Under the pieces are notes generated by a model, which saw only the letters and a program-made list of their open reading frames with translations, ran no database searches and was not told the DNA's origin. From positions 822,831 through 886,830 of the forward strand of contig KN834754.1 in NCBI GenBank assembly GCA_000827265.1: 64,000 nucleotides of DNA, given 5' to 3'. The position numbers and the translations under genes were made by a program. This stretch comes from Collybiopsis luxurians FD-317 M1. Taxonomy: Eukaryota; Basidiomycota; Agaricomycetes; Agaricales; Omphalotaceae. Shown here in pieces: positions 10,801 through 22,179 of the stretch; the stretch's first letter is position 1, and every line of letters begins with the position of its first letter.

Positions 10801-12815
10801 CTTCACCTTTTCCCAAGTACTCGTTGAAGTTGAATCCCCACTACGCTTGGATGAATTGTCATTGACAATAGGTCTGTCATCCAGATCGCCAAACTCTGCG
10901 CTAGTAGGGGAAAGTTCACCTTGGATGCGGGAGCTGACGGACAAACGCGTGGGATATTTCGGGGACATGGAGCCATCGCTTTCACGCGGGAGGGAGGCGC
11001 TAGGTGACAGGGCAGCGACAGACGACGGGGAAGGAGGAACGTATGATGGGACGACCTCTGGAGATGGATCAGATTCGATGAGTACGTTCCGGGATTCTGA
11101 AGAGACCCGCGGAGATATGTCATCGTAACCTTCGTCGTTGGAAGATCTGGATTGAGTAGAAGGTGGCCGTTCGTCGTCAGGAATTTCGTCCTCATCCTCG
11201 TAATCACCGTCATCCTCATCATCGTCATTAACGAGTACCGAACGCCGTAGCTCGGGTACTAGAGAGTAGAATCAGTTTATACAAGCCAGAAAATAAAAAT
11301 TCAATAGTACGTACTAGGCGAAGCTATCCAGCTGATTTCACGTTCAAGAGGTTCGTATGGACTTGAAGAGCTCACAGTATTGTAAACAACTTCCTCCTCA
11401 TCGTCATCCTGAGAAATCTTTTCCTTCAGCGGCGTACTGAAAGGGCTATTGGGAAAAATGTCGTTTCTTGAAGCCTCTCGATGGCTGAGATACACTGGAA
11501 CACCGATCCCCGATGTTGTTATGAATTCAGTAACTTCCGATGGCGCCGTGGAAGTATTAGGAATTCGGAATTCCTTGGATATGAACTGATTCGCAGGAGT
11601 GGAAGGTAGAGGAGGAGGAGGAGAAATCTCCTCATCCTCTTCCTCGACCACGACACTTCTCCGCCGTGGTTGATCGCGTTCACCACTAAAAATAAGTGGG
11701 GGTTGAGGAGATTCGGATTTCGAGGGGGCAGGGCTGAGAGCTCGGGGACTCATGGTTCGAGGACTCGGCATCTGGTTTGGGGTAGCAGAACGAGCTCTCA
11801 TTTCGACAAAAAGTTCGAGAGGAGTTGGAGGTAAAGGCGTAGGAGGAACCACAGGCGTGTTGGGAACGGTCGAAGCAAATTCCGAGTCGGAAATTCCCGT
11901 GGCTGCACCCGATGAGCCTCTGCGTGACCTTCTCCGTCTTCTCCTAGGTGTAGGCGAAGGCGAAGGCGCCTGGATGTCGTCGTTACCGCTACCATCGGTA
12001 TCTTTGGCTGCCCTAGATCTACTTCCTAGCGTATCCATCAACAGCTTCCGCGCAGCATTGCGCTCACCACCTGAAACCGTGTTAGTACGTTTGAATTTGC
12101 CTGGGCTTAGGGCAGGAGAGGGAGATAGGGAAGGGTCATAGCTCTCTGTGCCGCCGGTGAGTTTGTGCATGGCTAGCATCCGCCCGGCACTATTGGATCG
12201 AAAAAGGCCCTTCTGAAGTGCCTCCAATGAAGGGAGTGGGGTAGGCGGGGAGGTGCCGGGATACTGGAATTGAGATGGGTCCTGTGAATTGGGAGTAGGG
12301 GATCTGAGTAGAAGGGATCGCTGTAATTGGGACGGAATCGGAGACATGAGTTGGGGAACAACTGGAAGGGTGATTGTGGGTGAAGCAGTGAAACCTTCGT
12401 CTTGTGAAGAGTCACCGGGGATAAGAGGGCTGGGAGTAGGTGATTGTGCCGCCCTGGCTTTCCCTTTCATGTCCCTTGAGCCTCTGGAACGTGATCTTGA
12501 TCTGGACCGCCGTTTTGTACGTGTGGCGGGTGTCGGCGCTGGAGCATCTTCGCCTTGAACTTCGTTTTCGGACTCTGTGCCCAGACGTGGCTCCGATTCC
12601 GGTTCAGCTGTAGGCTCTAGGGGTGGGGGAGTATCGACATCTGGTTGAAGTTCTTCTTCCGCAGGACCTTTTTCACCTTCACTCACGGCTTCATTATGCA
12701 TTGGAGGACGACGACCGTCTTTGAGCCTAGGAAGAGAAGCGGCGCGTTTCAACTTTGCTACTGCGAGCATTCGCTGTTCGCGCTGATCAAAGGGTGAAGG
12801 TTGCTCATGCTCCAT
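7807..12815 (-). CDS. Large protein with degenerate Sec7 domain and PH-like regions
   Basis: Two exons (12815-11315 and 11258-7807, GT-AG intron) give about 1650 residues. The first 1000 or so are low-complexity, rich in Ser and Pro, with an RTKRRSRSRSRSRGSRD patch near residue 95. A PH-like segment follows near residue 1050 (PPRKLILSSPVLQVV, DRFLFLFSDILVIAKP), then a Sec7-like domain at about 1150-1343 (LLRSFIHQFSKDPDHAISSF, ALRAFLMSLHVPSRSGNYY, LLDAFASRWYEAN, ARDFVNAFRRYDP) and a second PH-like region to about 1500 (VLTFHRSSEASFRVMG, RRYMFSVDDPLIRHQWTVS). The order PH-Sec7-PH recalls fungal Arf GEFs acting at Golgi or plasma membrane. However, the Sec7 motif that normally carries the catalytic glutamate (LPxExQ) reads VPSRSGNYYG, so exchange activity is doubtful. 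A regulatory pseudo-GEF is one reading. Confidence 0.8.
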
Positions 12816-13606
12816 TTGAGAAAAGGGAGAGAGGCTGAGGCTGGATTTAATTGGGTCAGAGATTGTGAAATTGAGATAATGAAAAGAGAAAAAAGACTGA
12901 CTGAGAGCACCGAAAAGAAAGAAAGGATTATTTAAAGTGAATATTGTTTAAAGTAGTAGTAGTAGTAGTAGGCGGAGACCTGTGTTATATGAAGAAAATA
13001 TCAGTGGCACGTGGATCAAGTCCGCCCCGAAAAAAACAAAGTCCCTTTGTATTCCACAAATATCCGCTGAATACCCGCCAACTCACCAAATTCACTATTT
13101 CCTGTTGATTGACACTAAAGTAGTTGCATGTGCTAACTCATTTCCTTCTTTGATTTCTTCACGCCAACTCAAACTTGTCGTTGCCTCGTGTACCTTTCGC
13201 CCTCATATCGATACGGACGCGTCTCCCTCTCCTTTGCCTCTAGATTTCATCCCCATTTGTATTATATCATTCTTAACTACCAAAGAGACGCCCAACATTC
13301 GAGCTATATTACAAGCCTCAATGATGTATAGTATATCTCAGATGCACCTCATTTATGCGTGGAAGAACCATGTCAATCGATAAAAGGCAAGTCTTTCTCT
13401 CACTGGACGCAACTACAAAACAATGAGGCTCTTGAAATGGGCAACACAGGTGCTTCAACATGCTGCTGCAACGTGGCGAATAAGTATCTTACAATACTGA
13501 GTGTTGCAGAGGGGTCACCCCAGTTTCATTCCATCGCTCTTCAGTCTTCCCAGTACCTAACTTATCTTTTCTTCTTCTTTTTTTTGGACCCATCGTATTG
13601 ATCCCA
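12816..13606. promoter_or_regulatory. Divergent promoter region with AGT microsatellite
   Basis: 791 bp between divergent start codons of the Sec7-like gene and the NFKBIL1-like gene. An (AGT)n run lies at about 12952-12971, and a C/T-rich tract ending in a T8 run sits about 25 bp before the plus-strand ATG (13565-13585), as is common in fungal promoters. A 133-codon open frame at 12982-13383 has no recognisable features and I do not call it a gene. Confidence 0.4.
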
Positions 13607-14577
13607 ATGAAGGACATACGAAGTGACCCCCCTATGTCTCATCGTTTTCGAAAGCCTCATCCCCTCTTCCGAACCAATGCCGACCCGCCAAAGCCTCGTT
13701 CTACTTCACAGCCTCCGCCTCAGGTTCCAGTGGACCCCACTTCGTCGGCAGGTCCGTGGCAACATATGGCCAATACTTATGCTTGGGTCATGGAACAAGA
13801 ATTTGTCAAAGTAGGTCAGAAGGATGGAACAACCGAACAGTGGATTTTTGAACGAAAAATCCACCCGCCGGATACGCAAGAGCGTCGAGATATGGAAGAG
13901 CGAGCCCGGCGGAGAATGTGGGAAGAAGCGACAATTGAGGCTGAGAAATGGATGAGGCATGAAGAGGATCTCCGACGGATAGCAGCCGAACGAGAAAGAC
14001 AGAAAGCCAAAGCTTTCCAGGATGAACTGCGACGGTACGAGGCCCGCATGCGAGAAAAGCGCGAGGCGGAGAAGCAGTGGCGCCGAGGGGTATCGGAAGA
14101 TCGATACAGAGCCCAGCAAGCTGCTAGGGAGCGTGAGTATCGGGGACGCGTCAGGGCTGAAAGGTCCGTCTCGGATGGATGGGACAAGTACGAGAAAGAA
14201 TGGGCATCTCTCTCTGCATCTTCGGAGATGCTTGGATTTTCCGACATCCCATGGCCAGTTACACAGACCAGGTTAACGAAACCTGAGGATATCACACCGA
14301 CAGCAATCTCCACGTTCCTTTTGTCTCCTCTGCATTCTCAGAACCAATCCCGGAAGGAAAGGATACGAAATGCTCAGCTGAGATGGCATCCGGATCGATT
14401 CCAACGGGTGATGAGGAGAGTCAAGGAAGAAGATAAGCAGCTTGTTACTGATGGGGTTGGGATTGTAGCGAGATGTTTAAACGACATGATGGCTCGGGAG
14501 AAGAGCTTGCATCGAGTGAGCCCCTTTCCGGTTAAAAGTTAACTGAGAAGATACTGACACGGCTGCAGCAATCTTGA
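13607..14577 (+). CDS. NFKBIL1-like protein
   Basis: A charged protein of about 310 residues. The start is the first ATG of the frame (13607, MKDIRSDPPMSHRF); 13634 is an alternative. After a Pro-rich N-terminus comes a conserved-looking segment (GPWQHMANTYAWVMEQEFVK), a long Arg/Glu-rich predicted helix or coiled coil at about residues 90-190 (ERARRRMWEEATIEAEKW), and a C-terminal motif ERIRNAQLRWHPDRFQRV with GVGIVARCLNDMMAREKSLH. The C-terminal LRWHPDRF block followed by a short helix resembles the end of the NF-kappa-B-inhibitor-like protein 1 family. There is no NF-kappa-B in fungi, so the family name does not tell the function; in animals the protein is linked to RNA processing. A final GT-AG intron (14519-14568) gives the end LHRQS; without it the tail reads VSPFPVKS. 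Confidence 0.7.
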
Positions 14578-15203
14578 GGATATCTCTGACTTGACGCGGC
14601 TGGACTTGCGTTGATTAATGACCTTATGTACTGTATGATATGATATGATATTTATCAACTTGTGGACTTCAAAAATTTCAGGACTTTGTCTCGTGACTTT
14701 GATGAGGAATGCTTACCCAATCTAAAAAAGTGTTTCAACGTACCGTCGGGTAACTTTTTCAGTTGCCTGACTCCTAGCTGCTCGTCGTCACGATCAGAGG
14801 GTAAGTGCCAGATTGGTTGCCATATTCGTCTGTTTTTTTCTTAATCTGCGATGAACTGGAGAGACTCTCAAGTGGCGTCGCATTCGCTGATGGCTGGAAA
14901 AGTTGATGGGTTGATTTCAGGCGGGGATGTTGATCGTATCAAAGGATCAAAAGAAATGCTACTCTGTCTTTCCTTGATATCCTGGCTAGTATATCAAGCC
15001 AGCCTGCTGGCTTGCTGGCACTGAGCTCGGGAATTTACTCGATGATGACCACCATGCTGCAGAACTCCGGGTAGTCGTTGAGCAAGATTGCTGATTCTTT
15101 TTCTTTTCTCTTTCCTAGCCAGCTTGAATACGTTTTGGGATCTGGTGAGTAAACCTTTTTTTCTATTCCGAAATACAAGAAATTCATATCCTCTTCTATA
15201 GCC
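14578..15203 (+). promoter_or_regulatory. GATA-factor leader: hairpin, short uORF and leader intron
   Basis: Upstream region of the GATA factor. It contains TATGA repeats near 14635-14652, a perfect 8-bp inverted repeat with a 4-nt loop at 14995-15014 (CAAGCCAG / CTGGCTTG), a 10-codon upstream open reading frame at 15042-15074 (MMTTMLQNSG), and a likely leader intron at 15145-15201 (GTGAGT to TATAG) that ends two bases before the ATG. If all are in the mRNA, the uORF would precede the main start and could reduce its translation. This is inference from sequence; the transcription start is unknown. Confidence 0.4.
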
Positions 15204-17500
15204 ATGGCTCTCCCTACCAATGACTCATCGGAGCGCGATTCTAGGCCTCCATCTCCCCAGTCTGTACACTCTGGATCATCCAAAGCTGCTTCTCGTCGGC
15301 CTTCGCCAGTCCGAGGCGTGACCCCCCCGTTAAGTGCCATGGAGACTCTGGCATCCCTACGAGCTAAGGAGGCTGGTCCTCCAAAAGACACTGGCACTCG
15401 CGATAAATCACGGTCTCCCCCACCGCCGCAGTACGGACATGGTCATCAACCGCATTACTATCCTTATCCTCCTCCCCCACCTCCTCATCTGTACAACGGC
15501 GTTCCCCCCTTCGAAAATGGGCAGGGTCAATGGGGTAGAGTTATGCCCCCTCCCCCTCCTCCTGCAGACCGTAGAGACCACCGCGGTTCGGAATCCCCGG
15601 CGCCTGGAACACCCGGAACGCCCGCTTATGGACCTCCTGGAATACCTGGGTACCCTCATCACAATCATGACCCGCATTATCCACCACCTCATTTTTCACA
15701 TTCGCCCTATGGACCCCACCCATACACTGCCAATCTAAATCCGAGTCCACCTATCTATGGCGGTGTTCAGACCACCTACACCTTCAGTCCTGTTGCTGGC
15801 GTCACTTCGTACAGCTCACACCCCGGGCCTGCTCCTTACGGTCCCAATGGACATGGGATATTAAGCGGAAATAACTATCCCAATGGCGTGGATACAAATC
15901 TTCCCTTGCCTCCTTCAGATGCAAACAATGACGTGCACGTTATCGGGCCTGGCGCTGCTGTCCCAGGAAGTGGTTTTGCGGCCATCTCGTCACCGCTTAC
16001 TCACACGCCGATTCCCGAATCTGAAATCATTTACACTGAGGATGCTGCGACCAAAGTAACGGACAGGATACGTAGAAGATGTTACAACTGCTATACTAGT
16101 GATACGAGTACTTGGAGAAGAAGCAATCTCGCTGTGGGGAAAGTCGTAAGTGCCATTACGCTCTCTTTTACTTCCTTATTGAAACATCCCATCAGCTCTG
16201 TAACAAATGCGGTCTGTTCGAGCGAACTCATTCTCGTCCCCGTCCAGAACAATTTCCTCACAAACGGACATCGCTGAATGGTGAAGGAGATCCAATGTCT
16301 CCATCAGCCCCTCCTACCTATAACCTCACTTCCGCGACTCCGCAATCCCAGCAGTCACTCGAGCCCAAGTCCACTTATGAAGGTGGAGATAACGTGCCTA
16401 TGAAAAGGAGCAAGAAGGCCAAACTCGATCACGGCAGAACTTCGGACGGTGCTCCTCCAGCCGCACAAATTCCTCATTATAACGGGATGACTGTACCCTC
16501 CCATTCTCCTTTGCCTCCTTTGCCACCTCCACATATTGTTTCTAATCCAGCCTCTTATTCTCCTCAGGATACCCCGACATCGCAGCTTCCCGCAGGTTTG
16601 GCCCATCTCACTCATCCCCACCCTCCTCAGCACCAACCTTATTACGGCAACCACAACAGCAACGGTGCACATTCCTCTTCCAATCTACCAACGTACTCTT
16701 CTCATCCTCCTCCTGCTCATTCAAGTCCAGGTCCAGCCCATGCCGGATATGGCGGTGGAGCTTACGGACCACCTTTGCAGTACAACTATCCTGGACTAGG
16801 TCCTGGAGGACATGGCGGGGGCAGCAATGGTTACGCTCTTCCTCCCATCAATGGCAGTGTAGGGCAGTACGAGTATGAAAACCCCCATCCCCCACCCCCT
16901 CGCGCGGGCGGTGTCCCCGTTGTAGGCTTACTAAACGGTGTCGATGGTCGAGGAAGGGATAGTCGGGACCCGTCAAGTTCGTCGAGTTCCTTCCGGCCCA
17001 AAGGAGACATAATCGCTGATCCTTCGCTGAGAGGTGAAGGAGACAAGTCTTCTGGTGACACTACTACTCGTAGATTGAGCAAAGAACTAGACTCTGATCC
17101 GAAGCAGTCGACCACCGGTACGGCACGCAGTCCCCGAAAAGCAGCCATCAATGCTTCAAAACATCTTGTTGATTCCCCTTCAACGGATGGTCAATCTAGT
17201 CATCGAGAAAATGCAAATAGTAACGGGAATGTTCACGGAAAGGCAACTCGGGGCGTTTCACCTGATTCTACACAATCTGGGGACTATCACTCTGCGCTGT
17301 CGGATAATGGAAGAGGAGGCAGCGTGGATGACTACATGTCAGACGAAGAGGACGATGACAAAAGTGGGACCTATCGCGGGAGTCGAAGTACAAGGACCAC
17401 TGGGAAGTCTGTCAAGAAGAGACAGACTAGGACCGGAGGTGCCAGCTTGAAGAGGAAAAGGAATGCGAGGGCCTCTAGCCCGATCGGTAGGGATGAGTGA
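15204..17500 (+). CDS. GATA-type zinc finger transcription factor
   Basis: Two coding exons (15204-16145 and 16196-17500) encode about 748 residues. The GATA finger spans the intron: RRRCYNCYTSDTSTWRRSN at the exon 1 end, then LCNKCGLFERTHSRPRPEQF. Zinc ligands are C293, C296, C316 and C319, a C-X2-C-X19-C finger, with a loop two residues longer than the 17-residue animal type. The tail HSRPRPEQFPHKRTS gives basic DNA-contact residues. The rest is low-complexity: Pro/His/Tyr-rich runs before the finger (YYPYPPPPPPHLYNG) and after it, then an acidic patch (DDYMSDEEDDDKSG) and a basic C-terminus (KRKRNARASSP) that could be a nuclear signal. Fungal GATA factors control nitrogen use, iron uptake, light response and development; this finger type is common in mushrooms but the targets are not known to me. 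Confidence 0.9.
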
Positions 17501-18502
17501 TATTTCAACGAGCGCCCGGAGACGCGCTGTAATTTTTTTCAATATACTCGCTTATGCTTTTTTTCTCTAGCCAAAACATTTTAAGCTTAATCTTTCCTTG
17601 CTTTCCATTTCCGCCGTAATTAGTTTCATGCTTCCCAGTGGAAGTACTTTCATACCGACATATGTATACCTCCTTATTCGTGCCTTTCCCCTGCGCCGTT
17701 ACTTATTGAGATTCATCACCTTTACAGCTAATATGCTCTTTTCGCTTTTGCTTGCCAGTCTACTGTTGTTCTTGTGTTATTTGCTTTGATAATGCAACTT
17801 TTTTGTGGTTCCAACTAGTTAGTATCCTTATCACTGCTTCAGGGCTAAGCACTTCAGAAACTTAGTATCGCAGATGTTCCTAGGTATATGCGGTTGAGTG
17901 GCTAGCCTTTCCGTGCTGTAATGTAGTAGTAGAAGAGAGTCCTGTGACGTAGATATGTATTTATTTTTATGTAGAAGGGTTACGCACTAGGAGGCCTGAC
18001 CCTGAAGGTTCAATCCGATACATTATGGAAGCTCGAACATGACTTTTCCTTCCCTAAGCTCTGCTGACCTATTGGCCCCGCCTCAACGTAGCCAACACAG
18101 GACGTGAAGAACCAGAAGCTCAACTTGTAGTAGCTCTGAGTAAGGAAAGCCTCCCGGGCTGGCTATTCCTACTCGACACTTGAAGCTAGGACCGAAAGCA
18201 ATTCAGAATGACTGGGTAGAAGTTGCTTTGGTGATCTTCCTAAAAGGGAAATTTTCTCATTCTACCAATAATACCATATATGGAAATTTCCGTAGTAGCC
18301 CTGTCTGAATTGCCTTCCATAGCAACGAAGTTTGCGAACCCCAATACGAACTGGCAGAATAAGGAAAAAATGGCCGGCTCTCCTCAAGATTGGCTTGACT
18401 GAACAGTCCCTATAAATGAGACCACATTGTACCGATGGAATCCCAGCAAATCGACCTCGCCAGTCAAAGTTGTTATAATCTCGAGCTAGCCTTCTACCCA
18501 AA
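17501..18502. other. Intergenic region, no gene seen
   Basis: About 1 kb between the GATA factor and the small membrane protein, both on the plus strand. T-rich sequence just after the GATA stop fits a 3' untranslated region and the last few hundred bases should hold the next promoter. I find no supported coding sequence or repeat. Confidence 0.45.
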
Positions 18503-19124
18503 ATGTCCTTCATCGACGCCACCGCTGGACCTTCTGCCCAGTGCACCCCTACGCATTTAGCAGCGGCAGTTGTTCATGACTCTGCCGCCTCAATTACAGC
18601 TCCCCAAATCAGCCCCTTCGATGCATCCTTCGGCTACACCTTATCCCAAACTTCTACACGGCAGAGTCAGCATGACCGCCGTCTGAGCTCTTCTTCTTTC
18701 ACTGCCGATCCAGAGATGCCACCCGCGTATGTTGAACCTCCGGCATACGAGGTGCGTCAAACGGAGCCAGCAACACTAGCCATGTTCCTATTCAAGTTTG
18801 GTTTCTGTACGTCCGTCTTTGTTATAGTAACTTTCATCCAATTCTGAGTCCCTGTTCGCAGTATTTTTTCCATTCTGGATAATGGGCTCCCTCATTCTTT
18901 TAACCCCACTCCGAGCTCCAGAATGTCCATCCGATTCTTCACTGCCAGCTTCATGGCTTCCGGAGAAGACTCCTGCCGAAAGGGAGCACATCATATCCAA
19001 GATGCGTGCGGTAGAAGTCAAATGGGCCCGGAGATGCCTAACAGCACTCGCTATCTTTGTCCTTGTCACTGTCGCCATTGTTGTTACGACGTGGGGCATC
19101 CTAAAAGTCACCCAAGGATTTTGA
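18503..19124 (+). CDS. Small two-helix membrane protein, function unknown
   Basis: Two exons joined by a GT-AG intron near 18811-18861 give about 190 residues. The N-terminal 95 are Ser/Thr-rich and end with a PPAYVEPPAYEV motif; PPxY-like tyrosine motifs of this kind can recruit WW-domain ubiquitin ligases (inference). The first membrane helix crosses the splice (LFKFG-FLFFPFWIMGSLILL), followed by a loop with many charged residues (PEKTPAEREHIISKMRAVEV) and a second helix (LTALAIFVLVTVAIVVTTWG). I do not recognise a named family. Convergent with SSL1, stop to stop 164 bp. Confidence 0.65.
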
Positions 19125-19288
19125 ATACGATATAATGATAACCACACGACTTTAGTTTTTGATTCTGGACATTATTTTCAATGATACCCATACGCTTTAT
19201 GTAGCCTGTAGTTGCACACTGTATTTCTATAGCACACTTGCCATTTCGTAGTATAACTAGAAGGCGGTTTAGATGCCGATGTACATAT

Positions 19289-20967
19289 CTATTTACTACA
19301 ACCCGGGCAGCAATGTATAACGTCGTGAACAAAAACATCACAATCCGAACAGAAGTCTGTTTTGCACTCGGGACAGCGATATCTGCCAATTGCGCTCATA
19401 CCTTCCGCTACATGTTGAGATATGATTGTTGGAAATAGCTTGGAACACCCATGACAAGAGCTAGCTGGAGGATCTGGGACATCTTCGAAAGATTCGCTTA
19501 GAGGAGAACAAGTTGAGTGGAAAATTGATAAGGTCAACAAGCCCAGAACCAAAACGTACACAGCAGTATATGGCTTCACGGGGAAAAGATGATGATAACT
19601 TCGCGCCAAGTGTGGGGAGCTGACAATCATAAGCCCGCAAATATCACAATCCGTGGGCACATCACAAATTTTGGATAGACAACGAGGACATAAGAAACCT
19701 TTGCTTTTGAGCTCGGAGTGGCAGGCACAGAGACTGGGTGGTGATGTGTCTGGTAATCGTGTCGGGAAGCCCATCATCATAAGATCTGCAGCTTGATTCG
19801 TTGTAGTCGATGCCCCTCCTGTTCCTGTCAGAGCAGTGCGACTGATAGCACGCAGCGCAGGCGGAGGGACGAGTTCGAAAAGAAGGTCTTTGAAATGTCC
19901 TTCATTCATGGCGACTCCAAACTGACCTAGTTGCCCCGCCGATTGAACACGGGAGGTCAACTTGCAAGGAAAAAGTAGAAACACCTACCGCCAGTTTTAT
20001 CACAGAGGTCACGACAAATTTTCATCTCCGCCGCGAGAGCGACTATAGATATTCGAATTTTGTTCTTGACACATTCGTCCAGGGTATCGTGGATGTTACC
20101 GGGATCGCAGGTGGTTAACGAGCCAAAAATAATGAGAATTTCACGAGACGAGTGGGTTGGGAGATGGCTGTATACGGGTGAGAAAGAAACGCAAGTGAGG
20201 AACCGCAACGTACTTCATGCTATTCCTGGCCATCTCGATAGAATTCTGAAGACTGGGTTCGCCAGTGGGTTCGAGTTTGTGTCTGTCAGATATAGATTTA
20301 AGGACTTCCTGGGGATTACCTGTGTCTTGGTTTAATAAAAAAAAATAGAAGGGCAGAACTACACTACAACTGACCGGACATGTCGCTAATTCGTTCCCCT
20401 ACACCAGCCCTCATACCCACAACAGCCATTTGACCCAGTGGATTCTGGTCAAACCATTCGAGTACAAATTCGCGAGCATATTGTAAGGTCACGGCGAAAC
20501 GCGTCGGGCGCATGTCCCTGTCCATCATAGAACTCGAGAGATCGATAATAAGAACCATATGCCTGATTATTGTTCGTCGTATGGCATTCTGGGGTGCAAG
20601 AAGGCTAGAGAGACTTGTAAGTCTTTTTCAGAGTAGAAGATGCTTGCGATGACATACCGCTTCCGCCTTCCTCTAGCCATCCAGTCATTTACAGCACCCT
20701 GCAGACTCCCAGCTTCATCTTCTTGAACAGTCTCCCATGAGCGAGTAAAGTTCGCCTCCCAAGTATAAGCTTGCTATAAGATATGAGATAGATGCCTGAG
20801 ATACGTTGGAAATCCAAAGTCACCACGTCCTTGGGCTTGCGTTTCGCCTTGTCCTTTTTCCGCTTGTCCAATGCTTTTCCCTTTCCTTTTGCTTTACTGC
20901 GCGATAAGGCTGCGTCAGCTTCTTCATAGTCGGACAGGGAAATGTCAGAATCGGAATCGATGTTCAT
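19289..20967 (-). CDS. SSL1: TFIIH subunit Ssl1/p44
   Basis: Core subunit of the general transcription and nucleotide-excision-repair factor TFIIH, which in other eukaryotes binds and stimulates the Rad3/XPD helicase. The N-terminus is acidic then lysine-rich (MNIDSDSDISLSDYEEADA). Splicing yields YTWEANFTRSWETVQEDEAG, RLLAPQNAIRRTIIRHMVL and the von Willebrand A core LIIDLSSSMMDRDMRPTR, then EILIIFGSLTTCDPGNIHDT-type sequence and the C-terminal C4 zinc finger and RING-like module (CACHSELKSKGFLCPRCLSK, YRCPECKTDFCSDCDVFVHD). Five or more introns, all GT-AG where checked, including one with donor GTACGT inside PYTAVESFEDV. Its ATG is only 33 bp from the stop codon of the IGPS gene on the same strand, so its promoter lies within or before IGPS, or the two share an mRNA. 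Confidence 0.95.
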
Positions 20968-21000
20968 GGTGGTTCAGGTTCAAAGTGTACCATAAATTTA

Positions 21001-21855
21001 TTACACACGCCCAGGCCAACTTAATAATTCACGGATAAAACCTGCTGTATCTTTGGCCCTCATTAGGGCTTCTCCGACCAAGACAGCGTGCACTCCCTGT
21101 TCCTTGTAAATGTTGACATCCTGAGGTCCTGAAATTCCGCTCAGAGCACACAGCAACACGTCCTTTTCCTTGACCATGTCCACCAGTCGAGAAGTAGTGC
21201 CCATATCTACCTGGAAATCATGGAGGTTTCGGTTATTGACTCCAATGACTTTGGCCCCCAACTCCAGTGCTCTGTTCATCTCCGCAGCGTTATTGACCTC
21301 GACCAAAGGCTCCATACCGAGTGACACGGAATATGCATAGAGTTTGGTCAGTTGTTCGTGATTAAGCATGGCGACAATGAGCAAAACAGTATCTGCACCG
21401 TGAAGACGGGCTTCCGCGATCTGGTACTCATCGAAAATGAACTCTTTTCGAAGAATAGCCGGTCTGTTTGGAAGCTTGTCAACTGCCTGACGAACCAGGC
21501 GCATATCGAGCAGCGAGCCTTTGAACCAAGTTGGCTCTGTCAAAACCGATATCACTGAAGCTCCAGACAGGGCGTAGATCAGCGCCTGCTGTGCTGGATT
21601 GGAATTGACTGCGATATCTCCTTTTGATGGGCTGGCTCGTTTTATTTCGGCCATAAGAGAAAGGGAGGGACTAGCTGTATCAGTGGAAGGATTGGATTTT
21701 AGTCTGGGTACTAGAGGGATCTGCGCTGGGGCAAGATCTGGCATCTCGAGATAGGTCTTCAAGTCATCTGGCTTTGTGCCTGGGGTAGTTTTGGCCACTT
21801 CTACGTCAATCCGTCGCTGAGCGTAGATTTTTTCAAGGATAGTGGGTGTGGACAT
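21001..21855 (-). CDS. Stand-alone indole-3-glycerol-phosphate synthase
   Basis: Intronless gene of about 284 residues for the fourth step of tryptophan synthesis, closing the indole ring of CdRP. All landmarks of an active IGPS are present: [85 protein letters not shown] and [15 protein letters not shown]. The start is the ATG at 21855 ([17 protein letters not shown]). In the fungi best known to me IGPS is part of a larger polypeptide: a trifunctional amidotransferase-IGPS-isomerase in basidiomycetes and most ascomycetes, or amidotransferase-IGPS in yeast. Here there is no room for either partner: 324 bp upstream to ILV1 and 33 bp downstream to SSL1. The protein ends at WPGRV, just where the isomerase domain would begin. 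It may be a retained duplicate domain or a true split. Confidence 0.93.
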   Translation of the reverse strand: MSTPTILEKIYAQRRIDVEVAKTTPGTKPDDLKTYLEMPDLAPAQIPLVPRLKSNPSTDTASPSLSLMAEIKRASPSKGDIAVNSNPAQQALIYALSGASVISVLTEPTWFKGSLLDMRLVRQAVDKLPNRPAILRKEFIFDEYQIAEARLHGADTVLLIVAMLNHEQLTKLYAYSVSLGMEPLVEVNNAAEMNRALELGAKVIGVNNRNLHDFQVDMGTTSRLVDMVKEKDVLLCALSGISGPQDVNIYKEQGVHAVLVGEALMRAKDTAGFIRELLSWPGRV

Positions 21856-22179
21856 GGTGGAAGTCTGGGTAAGCGTGTTCTTGGTCCTATCGATGAGCCA
21901 CTGAGGTCGGTGCACTCGTATCAGCCGAGCTGCCTCCTATGCGTGAATTGCTCTTTGAATTTTACATTTTGTTAGGCGGGAAGATGAACATGCAAATCCT
22001 CAACGATTTACATCGATAACCGTAGTCTCATTAACCCAATTTGAACGTATCTTAAAGAGCATTGGGTAACAGCCTGTAACAGCTGAGCGCCGAGTACTGA
22101 GCGCCTAAGTTGACGGGCGTTCAATTTACAAGAACGAGTCAGATAATCAATTTCTGCATTGAACCACCAAGATCCGTAG
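21856..22179. promoter_or_regulatory. Divergent IGPS/ILV1 promoter
   Basis: 324 bp between two divergent amino-acid biosynthesis genes. One GAGTCA core at 22136-22141 (context ACGAGTCAGA, one base from TGAGTCA) lies about 40 bp before the ILV1 ATG. Gcn4/CPC1-type bZIP factors bind TGAGTCA-like sites in general amino-acid control; assignment here is inference from one near-match. Confidence 0.3.

Noticed and set aside
12982..13383. 133-codon plus-strand frame upstream of the NFKBIL1-like gene
   Set aside because: No motif, no splice partners; lies in a promoter region with composition unlike the coding exons.
18262..18546. 94-codon minus-strand frame
   Set aside because: Covers the promoter and first exon of the small membrane protein on the other strand; no motif.
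20967..21855. IGPS-SSL1 as one fused protein
   Set aside because: A clear stop after WPGRV and an ATG with a typical SSL1 N-terminus; no donor/acceptor pair was found that would fuse the frames.
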